The position numbers were made by a program, and so were the translations under genes. DNA of 64,000 nucleotides, from the NCBI GenBank assembly GCA_023055355.1, contig JALJCS010000015.1:20201516-20265515 (forward strand), given 5' to 3'. The stretch is from Agelaius tricolor (Eukaryota; Chordata; Aves; Passeriformes; Icteridae). Shown here piece after piece: positions 56,380-64,000 of this stretch. Under the pieces are notes generated by a model. That model saw only the letters and a program-made list of their open reading frames with translations, was not told the DNA's origin and did no database searches. Each line of letters starts with the position of its first letter. Within the stretch, counting starts at the first letter, position 1.

Positions 56380-57172
56380 TGTGCCACCTATGGATCGTGT
56401 TCTTCCCATTGTTTGTGTGCTTCCCATGGTCCTTCTGCTTCCCGTGGTCCTTGTGCCACCTATGGATCGTGTTCTTCCCATGGCCCTTGTGCTTTTCGTG
56501 GTCCTTGTGTCATCCTTGGTCCTTGTTCTTTCCGTGGTCCTTGTGACACGCATGGATCTTGTTCTTCCTGTGATGCTTGTGCCATCCATGGTCCTTGGAT
56601 CTTGTGTTTCCCATGGTCCTTGTGCCATTTGTGGTCCTTGGATCTTGTTCTCCCCATGGTCCTTGTGCCATTTGGGGTCCTCGGATCTTGTGTTTCCCGT
56701 GGTCCTTGTGCCATTTGTGGTCCTTGGATCTTGTATTTCCCGTGGTCCTTGTGCCATTCGTGGTCCTTGGATCTTGTGTTTCCCGTGGTCCTTGTGCCAT
56801 TCCTGGTCTTAGTTCTGCCCACGGATCTTGTGCTTTTGGATCTTGAGCTTTCCATGGTCCTTGTGACATTTATGGATCTTGTGTTTCCCATGGTCCTTAT
56901 GCCATTTCTGGTCTCCTTGTTCTTCCTGTGCTCCTTGTGGACACTTATGGATGTTGTGCCACCCATGGTCCTTGTGATACTTATGAATCTTGTGCTTCCC
57001 GTGGTCCTGGTGCCATCCACAGTCTTTGTGCCACCTATGGATCACGTTCTTCCCATTTTTTGTGTGCTTCCCATGGTTCTTGTGCTTCCCATAGTCCTGA
57101 TGTCACCCTTGGTCCTTGTTCTTCCCGTGGTCCTTGTGACATTGATGGATCTTGTGCCACCCATGGTCCACC
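56380..57172. repeat. About 15-bp minisatellite with a 43-bp higher-order unit
   Basis: Units such as ggtccttgtgccatt, tgtggtccttggatc and ttgtgtttcccgt repeat. gtccttggat (or gtcctcggat) recurs at 56591, 56634, 56677, 56720 and 56763, a strict 43-bp period. The outer parts are more degenerate. Open frames on both strands are repeat products. Confidence 0.95.
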
Positions 57173-58239
57173 CAAGCCCCAGGTGAGATCCTGCCTCTCC
57201 ATCAGCCCAATCCCAGCTGTGTCCAGGTCTCTGGCCCTCTGGATCCCTTCAGCCAGAGCAGCTTGGGAAGGAGCACCAAGATTTCCCTGCCCTGGCTCTG
57301 CTGATCCCTCTGTGCCTGCCAGGGCTCAGCAGGGACCGTGTCTCAGCCAGGACCTGGGTGTCACCTGCAGGGAAGCGCCTCCCTCTGCCCCTCTCCCGCT
57401 CCAGGGGCTCGCAGCATCCAAAGGAATTTCTGGATTTGTGATTGATTCATGCCCTGACCCCCAGCTGGGGTGTTTAATTGCAGGGAGCCAATTAATTTCT
57501 GTCAGTGATGTGTGTGGGTGTGTGCCCAAAGGCAGAGCCACCCCCACCCCTGAGGAGCAGGGGGCCAAAAGGACAGGGAGCTAAATGGGGCTGGGGTGGA
57601 AATCCCAGGATGTGCTCGTGGCTCTCAGGTTTCCTGTCCTCGTTTGCCCAGGCCTGGAGCAGACCCAGGCTCTGCTGGGAGGAAGGAAATGTCAGATTGG
57701 CCTCGGAGTGCTGTCGTTGCCTGGGATTTTTGGCGTTTTTCTCCCTTTTTCTCCCTTTTTCGGGGATCACAGGAGGCTGGGAGGGAAATGCAGAGTGGGG
57801 CCTGATCCTGGGACAGTGGATGAGGGAATGTGGGATCACAGGTGATGCCCTGGTGATGCCCAGGTGCCCCACAGCTGGGGATGTGGATGGTCCTGGTGTG
57901 GCCTCTGAGCTCCCCTTCTCCCAAATCCATCCTTCATCCCCATCTCCAGCAGCATGGAATAATTTCTCCCCTCCTGCCAGCAGCTCCCCTCAGCATCCCC
58001 TGCACAGGGATTTCCAAATTTTCCTCACATTTCAAACAAAAGTGAACCAGAGAGAGGAAAACCCTCCCTTTTTTGCTTCAGCAATTCTCTCTTGGATGAG
58101 GAATGTGCCCACGTCAGGGAGCTCTGGGGATGGGGACATTTCCCATCAGGAATGTTTAACACCTGTGCAAGGCCCGGGGAAAGGGAGCCCCTCAACCCCT
58201 GCTTCATTTCAGTTCTGGGCCCTCAGACTCTGGGGATGT
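57173..58239. other. Unique noncoding stretch
   Basis: A short tctcccttttt repetition lies near 57740-57765. No gene recognised. Confidence 0.4.
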
Positions 58240-58460
58240 GCTCATCCAGCCCTTGTCTTCCACTGTCCCAGGTGCTCCAAGCCCATCCAGCCTGGCCTTG
58301 GACACTCCCCAGGATCCAGGGGCAGCCACAGCTGCTCTGGGAATTCCATCCCAGTCCTTCCCCACCCTCCCAGCCAGGAATTCCTCCCCAGTATCCCATC
58401 TAAACCTCCTCTTTTCCAGTTCAAAGCCATTCCCCATCCTGCCCCTCCATGCTCTGTGAA
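58240..58460 (-). mobile_element. CR1 LINE 3' fragment
   Basis: Antisense landmarks: cactgtcccaggtgctccaa, gcccatccagcctggccttg, gatccaggggcagccacagc, agtatcccatctaaacctcc and cagttcaaagccattcccca. Confidence 0.93.
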
Positions 58461-58636
58461 ACTCTTCCATCACCCAGTCTGGTATCTTAGCAGTTCGTTT
58501 GCATTTTTTTGGATATTTTTTCTGGGGTTCCACCTGCTCCAGGCCATCGCAGGGACCCCAGGGTCCCCTCCCAGCTGCTCTTTGTCACCCAGAGCCATCA
58601 TTTCCACGAGGCAGCTGCTCTGCCCCTGGCTGCCCC

Positions 58637-58925
58637 TTTTATCTGGGCTCTGTTAAATGATCTCAAATATGTGATATGATAAAGACAAACAAACACCCGC
58701 TCAATTTAGTCCACCCTAATGCCAGACTCTACTTTTACCCAAGTAATTAAGATTAATGCAGTTGATAATTTAGGAAGTATTCTTAAATGTACCCTTCTGG
58801 CAGCATCTAACATGTAATTTTACCTTTGAAGATTTATCGGAGCACTTAGGTAACAGATAGGTCCTCAGCAAACAGGAGCATTTAGAAGGAAAATGAAAGA
58901 TTAATATTCCTTAAATAAATGGCAG
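58637..58925. promoter_or_regulatory. Candidate conserved noncoding element (AT-rich island)
   Basis: About 290 bp of unique AT-rich sequence in GC-rich flanks, without simple repeats: aaatatgtgatatgataaag, caagtaattaagattaatgc, agttgataatttaggaagta and aaagattaatattccttaaa. It is rich in TAAT cores and GATA-like motifs and has stops in all frames. This profile is typical of deeply conserved vertebrate enhancers. Conservation itself could not be tested here. Confidence 0.4.
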
Positions 58926-60512
58926 AAGAAGTCAGGCTTTATTCCAGCCCCACAAAGATGCTGCTGTCAGCCCCAGCCCTGCTGCTGATCCCCAGGGAGA
59001 TTGAACCCAGCTCCCCTCGGGCTCAGGAGGTCTCAGATGTCCCATGGCCCTGGATTTTTAGGGATGCAGACGCTCTGGAGGGCAGGGAATCACAGCCGCC
59101 CTTGTTTAGGGGACCTGGGAGCCGCCCCTCACTCGGAGGATGCAGCTCCCGGCTCTGCCTTTGCTCCCCCGTGGAGGATGCGTGGATCCAGCCTGGATTT
59201 CCCTGCAGTGGCTCCCACCTGGCAGCTCCCTGCCCCGCCTGGCACATCCCAGCTGCTTTTCCTGCCCTGTGGTGGGTGAGGAGGGGCAGAGCTGAGCCCT
59301 GGGAGAGCCTCCCCTCTCCCTGTGTGCAGCCATCCCATTTCCTTTGGGATGGGGCCGACACCCAGCTCCCGGAGCAGGGCACTGCCCGCCCACCCTGACA
59401 CCCATCCTGGGGCTGGGGTGGCCTCCAGCTGGGGCTGAGCCCTGCTGGTGTCACCTCCTGTCCCCCATCCCGGCCACCAGACGGTGCAGCCTCCTCTGGG
59501 AGCGCCTCGGGGCTGGGAGGGGACCCTGGGCATGGAGCCTTGTGTGACACTGGCTTGTGACAGCAGCTGGTGCCACCCCTGCACCCTGTGGGGTGTCCTG
59601 AGGGCTGCCACGCTCAGCCTCTCCTCCTCCTTTTTCTCCTGCTCTGTGATGGTGCACGACAAGTGAGGAAGGATTAGGACTCTTTGCAAGATCTGCATCC
59701 CCAGAGGAAATCTGGAAATTTGCTGCTCAGATCCAGAAAATCAATTTTGGACCATTTGGAGCAGGAAAGAAACTTTCTGAACAACTTTCCGACTTCCCTG
59801 AGCCAGAAGAATCTGCTGGACATCACTTCTTGCCCCAGCACAGCCAGACCGGAGCATCCAGGGCCGTGTCCATGTGTCCCTGTGTGCATCCCTGTCCGTG
59901 TGTCCTTCTGTACCTGTGTCTGTCCCTCTGTGTGTCTGCATCCCCAAAATCTTTCCCAGCCTCTCTCCCAAGGTCCTTTGCAAGCTCTCAGCACCAGGAC
60001 TTGGCTCCTTCTCCAAGGGATCCCCCAGGATTTCTGTCCCTTTGGAGCAGTGGCAGTCCCCAGTCCCAGCTCCCCTCCCTGGGGACAAGCAGGGCTCAGG
60101 GCTGGCAAGGAAAGTGTCCCATCCCCCTGAATGTGATGCTCCCACTGCTGCCTCGTGTCCTGGCAGGAGGCAGAGCCCTGATCCTGCTTTTACTGTGCCT
60201 GGGACATGAGTGTGAGGTGTCAGGATGTGATCCATGCTTTCTTCTTCACGCTGGGGTCAGCTCCAGGCTGGAGCTGGGGCTGGCAGGGAGGGAGCAGCGA
60301 GCCCTTAAAATCCCCATCTTTACCCAAACTGGGGGAAAAGCTCCCTCTGGGGGGGCAGGAAGGGTTGGGGATGGCAGGGGCAGGATTGGGCACAGCTGGG
60401 AGAGGTTGGCAGCTCCTTGTGCCCAGAGTGTGCCCAGGGCTGGGGTCTGGGCTTTGGGCACCCTCAATTCCCCTTTCCTCCTCCTCCTCCTCCATCATTT
60501 CCTGCCTCTCAG
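58926..60512. other. Unique stretch with simple repeats
   Basis: A (TG)(TCC)-rich segment lies at 59868-59945 (gtgtccctgtgtgcatccct) and a (CCT)n at 60477-60494. The segment 59690-59830 is less GC-rich and open in one frame, but it is unsupported by a donor. Confidence 0.4.
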
Positions 60513-60555
60513 GTTCATGGATAGGATGAACCCCAAAGGCATCAGGGATGCAGGG
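60513..60555 (+). CDS. Weak candidate short exon
   Basis: The acceptor catcatttcctgcctctcag ends at 60512 and a gggtgagc donor starts at 60556. The 43-bp segment has one base plus 14 codons (FMDRMNPKGIRDAG) and ends in phase 0. Too short to identify, and chance is likely. Confidence 0.1.
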
Positions 60556-60769
60556 GTGAGCTGGGATGCAGCAGAGGGGGAAATGGGACCCCATCTCCTC
60601 CATTCCCTCATTCCCACAGCATCCGATCAAAGCCACTCACCTGGGTGTGGCCAGGATGGGAATTTTCGGGTGGAATCCCCCCTTTTGGCCCTGAGCACTC
60701 CCCACAAGCGGCAGCACCACAGCCAAGCCAAGCACAGATTCCTGACATATTTTTCTCTTTCCTTTGCAG

Positions 60770-60838
60770 CCAAGAAATTCATTTTTCATGGGAGGTGAAA
60801 GCGAGACCCGGCAGTAGCTGAGCACGGAGGGTGCCAAG
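60770..60838 (+). other. Candidate exon with strong splice sites, probably UTR
   Basis: A strong acceptor (tttttctctttcctttgcag, ending at 60769) and donor (gccaag then gtaggg at 60839) bound 69 bp. Every frame contains a stop, so it would be a 5'-UTR exon, a stop-containing exon or a poison exon. One frame reads PRNSFFMGGESETRQ then stop. It is the best-bounded small exon-like unit in the right part of the window. Confidence 0.22.
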
Positions 60839-61204
60839 GTAGGGCCCAGCTGACAGCACGGGCTCAGATGCTGTTTTTGGGAGGCAGACTCTCCTCCTCA
60901 GCCCAGATGGGCTCTGGGAATGTCTCTGGCTGCAGGGATACCCAGGGACCTTCTCTGGCCCTGCAGCTGCTCAGTGGCAGGAGGGAGGGGGTTTAAAGGG
61001 ACTGGAGAAGGGGTCGGTTCACAGGGGAAGGGATTTTTCCCAGCTCCAGACAGAGCCATGCTGGGTGGGGTTTCAGTCCTTTAGGCAGGGGTTAAAAGCC
61101 TCTTTTTGGGGACAAAGTGTGTTCAGAGTCACCCTTGTGCCACGTGAAGCTGCTGAGAGCCCACAGAGCCAGGGGGTTCTGTGTGGGAGCACGGAATCTG
61201 GGAT
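60839..61204. other. Unique spacer
   Basis: Nothing recognised. Confidence 0.4.
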
Positions 61205-61545
61205 CCCCTCATGGAATCCCAGAATTGTTTGGGTTGGGAGGGACCTTAAAACTCTTCCACCCCCTGCCATGGCAGGGACACCTTCCACTGTCCCAGGCTG
61301 CTCCCAGCCCTGTCCAACCCGGCCTTGGGCACTGCCAGGGATCCAGGGGCAGCCCCAGCTGCTCTGGGCACCTGTGCCAGGGCCTGCCCACCCTCACAGG
61401 GAACAATTCCCAATTCCCAATATCCCATCCAGCCCTGCCCTCTGGCAGTGGGAGCCATTCCCTGTGTCCTGTCCCTCCATCCCTTGTCCCCAGTCCCTCT
61501 CCTGGAGCTCCCTGAGGCCCTGGAACGCTGCCCCCACCCCTCTCC
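61205..61545 (-). mobile_element. CR1 LINE 3' fragment
   Basis: Antisense landmarks: tggaatcccagaattgtttg, gggagggaccttaaaactct, ccctgccatggcagggacac, gatccaggggcagccccagc, caccctcacagggaacaatt and ggcagtgggagccattccct. Confidence 0.94.
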
Positions 61546-61694
61546 CTCCCACCAGCACAGCAAAGGGCAGTTCCCTGGCAGTTGCCACCCAGTTGGCATC
61601 CTGAGCTTTTCCAGCCACCCACTCCCACGCCTGTCCCTGATCCCTGAGCTGAGCTGCCACAATCCTGACTGTGACAGCAGCAGCTCCACGGAAT

Positions 61695-62010
61695 CAGGGG
61701 ATATCCTGAGCTGGGAAGGACCCACAGGGTTCATCAATCCAACCCCTGGCCCTGCACAGACTCCCCAACACCCCCACCCTGTGCACCCCTGAGAGCACTG
61801 TCCAAACTCTCCTGGAGCTCTGGCAGCCTCAGGGCTGGGGCCATTCCCAGTGCCAGCACCCTCTGGGGGAAGAACCTTTTCTGATTCCCACCCTAAACCT
61901 CCCTGGCACAGCTCCAGCCATTCCCTGGGCGCTGTCCCTGTCCCAGGGACCCATCCCAGGCTGGTTTGTTCCCCCTGCAGCCTCTGAGCTCACCTGGCCC
62001 AAACCCCAGG
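61695..62010 (-). mobile_element. CR1-type fragment of another subfamily
   Basis: ctgagctgggaaggacccac, agggttcatcaatccaaccc, gccccagccctgaggc in complement, gggaagaaccttttctgatt and ccaccctaaacctccctggc match the antisense of a second CR1 3' region type. It lies 150 bp from the previous fragment in the same orientation. Confidence 0.82.
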
Positions 62011-62119
62011 CAGAGCCCCCCGAGCAGAGCCCCTCACCCCGAGCCCTGCACGTGTCCCAGCCCCAGCAGGGCTGCCCTGGGCACTGTCCAGAGGCAGAGC
62101 AGGAACAGTCCCTGCCTCC

Positions 62120-62210
62120 CTAATCAGCCTGGGCGATAGAGGAGCGATAGATAAGCGGGGGGAGCGTTATCAGGCTGATTTCCAGATGGAGCTGAGTCAC
62201 CGCCAGGAAC
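62120..62210. promoter_or_regulatory. Candidate enhancer: GATA, E-box and MARE/NF-E2 cluster
   Basis: Within about 75 bp: cgatag near 62134, gatagataag (AGATAA at 62149-62154), TTATC at 62167-62171, an E-box CAGATG at 62183-62188 and gctgagtcac (62191-62200), which fits the MAF/NF-E2 site. This combination is typical of erythroid/megakaryocytic enhancers. Site occupancy and conservation are untested. Confidence 0.4.
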
Positions 62211-63055
62211 CGACTGCCAAGGTCAGGCAGGGGAGAGGCTGAGCCTGGCTCTGCCAGACCCTGTGCCCCCTCTGCCTGCCATGGGAAGGAGCCATTCCCT
62301 CTGCCCTGGCGTTTCCTGGCGGGATATTTGGCTTTTTCCTGCTCACACGACCGTTCTGTCTGATTCCAGCAGAGTGGGGTTTACCCTGGGCACATCCTTC
62401 CCCTGGCAGTGCCCTCCCCACACTCTGCTCCCTGTAGGGTGTCCCACATGAGCTGCTGGTGGGATCTCACTGTTCTCTCAGGGGAAGGAGCCTTTCTCCA
62501 TGCTGGGGGTGCTGTTGTCCCCTGGGATTTGCACCCTGCAGGGAATTTGGGGAGCTCAGAGGTGCTGGGGACCCTCAGCTCAGCCCTGCCCCGCGGGCAC
62601 AGCCAGCCCCAGTGAATCACAACCTGTCTGGCACGTCAGGCTCCTGGCAGGACGGGACCTGCCCTGCCAGGAGAGTGCCAGGCACGGCTCTCCGTGCCAG
62701 CCAGGCTGCTGCCACCGCTGCTGGCCGTGCCCCCTGTCCCCGAGGGGCTGCGGGAGGCCCCAGGAGATGGAGAATGCTCCAAGCCCCCAGCAGGACACAG
62801 CAGTGCAGGTGGGGATGGCTGTGCCTGCAGCCAGCCAGCCTGGCAGTAACCACAGGGGGTTTTTAAAAAGACAAACTCCCTTTGCCTCTGTTCCAACCCT
62901 TTCCACCTCCTCTTCCAGGAGCTGAAATGTCAAAATTCAAGGAGTGCTGCCAGTGGTAACCCATGGAAGAGCCTGGCGCTGAGGGCAGGCTGGGGCTGTA
63001 AAAGCCAGAGGGAACAGTCCCAATTTTCATTTTTTCCTGGGTTTCCCATCCCACG
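62211..63055. other. Unique noncoding stretch
   Basis: Nothing recognised beyond GC-rich background frames. Confidence 0.4.
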
Positions 63056-63840
63056 GGTGGTGAGCTGTGCTTGTGCCAGATCCGTGACCCTTCAGGAGAT
63101 GGATGCAGGAGCTGCCTGGGCAGTATCACTTTAAATCAGCACAGCCCAGCCCTCCTTATCAATTGCCCCATCGGAGCCTCACGAGGCCCTGGATTTCCCT
63201 GCTGCCAGGGCTGCTGGGCCACCTCAGAGCCATGCCCCGTGGCCACAGCCAGCAGGAGGGACCCCCAGGCAGGGACAGGGGACCCTCAAACCCTGGCAGG
63301 GAGATCTTGGCAAACAAATCCCTAATTTACACCTTGCCCTTATACCTGTGCACCGCCTGTGATTTGCATGGAGTAAATCCACACCCATTTCCTGCCCAGG
63401 CTCTGGGCATGAGTGGGACAGTCTTGCGTGCCACTGTCAGCCCTGCTGTCCCCGTCCCCATGCCTCTGCCAGCACAGGGAGCAGGATGTTTGTGTCTCCT
63501 GGCACTCAGCACTGCTCCCCCCCCAGCCCTTGCCATGCAAATCCTGCAGCTCTCCAGCCACACCGCCGAGCCTTTCCCTGGCAAAAACAAAAAAAGGCTC
63601 CTTTATGTGGCTGAAAAGCCCGACTGTGATAATGTAGCGAGCGCTGGCCTTGGGTATTTTATCTTGGCAAGGAGCCTTTGCAAATTTGAACAGCAGCGAG
63701 CGGGCTCTGGAGTTGTGGCTGGCTGAGGCACAAGTGGGGCATTGTTTTCCCAGCAGAGCCCTTTGGGCCGCGTGTGAGCTTTGGCCGCGGAGCCGCGCGC
63801 TCGGCCCCGACCCCGGATCCGTTTCACTCTGCAGGGTGTG
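63056..63840. promoter_or_regulatory. Candidate conserved/regulatory region with octamer motifs
   Basis: Contains ATTTGCAT at 63362-63369 and its inverse ATGCAAAT at 63535-63542 (POU octamers), ccttatcaattgccccatcg, gattgtaat-type AT-rich segments (gtgataatgtagcgagcgct, gtattttatcttggcaagga) and ends in a CpG-rich patch (gccgcggagccgcgcgctcg) at 63770-63830. It could be the upstream part of a promoter beyond the window. Inferred. Confidence 0.3.
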
Positions 63841-64000
63841 AAATTGGGGAGGAATTCAGGCCTGGGAGCTCGAACGAGAGGGGAGGGGATGCAGCCACCC
63901 CTGTCTATCCCAAATATTGTATTAATGCAGCGTTGGGCGTGCTGGGTGCTCAGATTCCAGGTGGGAATGGAGAGGGGAGGTCCTGGATAGGGGCAGGGTG
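63841..64000. other. Unique right end
   Basis: Nothing recognised. Confidence 0.35.

Noticed and set aside
56113..57186. Long frames on both strands resembling repetitive proteins
   Set aside because: They follow the 15/43-bp minisatellite on both strands at once, which real genes do not do.
59690..59830. Possible exon (frame with RKSGNLLLRSRKSILDHLEQ)
   Set aside because: An acceptor-like catccccag precedes it, but no donor, stop context or family match supports it.

Overview
The window looks like GC-rich, gene-poor nuclear DNA of a bird, most likely a songbird. The call rests on about sixteen fragments of the avian CR1 LINE (3' ends on both strands), one solo LTR-like block resembling passerine endogenous retrovirus LTRs (about 5690-6245), vertebrate-style CpG-rich patches and many minisatellites. 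No prokaryotic operon, CRISPR array, rRNA or tRNA is visible.

Layout. 1-10 kb: mostly unique sequence with a 14-bp minisatellite, a homeodomain/GATA-rich candidate regulatory module (4190-4600), the LTR, a CpG-rich patch (7380-7720) and a 650-bp T-rich tract (7795-8450). 10-20 kb: 22-bp and 57-bp minisatellites and ATGG arrays. 20-30 kb: CR1 fragments, two candidate conserved noncoding blocks, a 15-bp array with about 158-bp higher-order periodicity (26440-27640) and a G-rich 14-bp array. 30-42 kb: a long imperfect inverted repeat (30486-30829), an 11-bp array with 143-bp higher-order periodicity (36250-37105), a 1.2-kb pyrimidine tract (37555-38790), one candidate exon (38951-39061) and a 66-bp minisatellite. 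42-51 kb: 29-bp, about 33-bp and AT-rich about 100-bp arrays, then a short cluster of coding-like segments with splice-site signals (48211-50777). 51-64 kb: a near-palindrome of homeodomain-type sites, two 15-bp-type arrays with long spurious frames, a candidate terminal exon (55700-55855), an AT-rich conserved-looking island (58637-58925), more CR1 and a GATA/E-box/MARE cluster (62129-62200).

No protein-coding gene could be identified by family. Most long open frames are products of GC richness or of repeat units divisible by three. Candidate exons are listed at low confidence because they rest only on splice-site quality and codon-like composition. Conserved-element calls are inferences from base composition and motif density, since no alignment could be run. 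I found no clear new biological system. The strongest leads are the inverted repeat, the nested minisatellites, the pyrimidine tract and the candidate enhancers.
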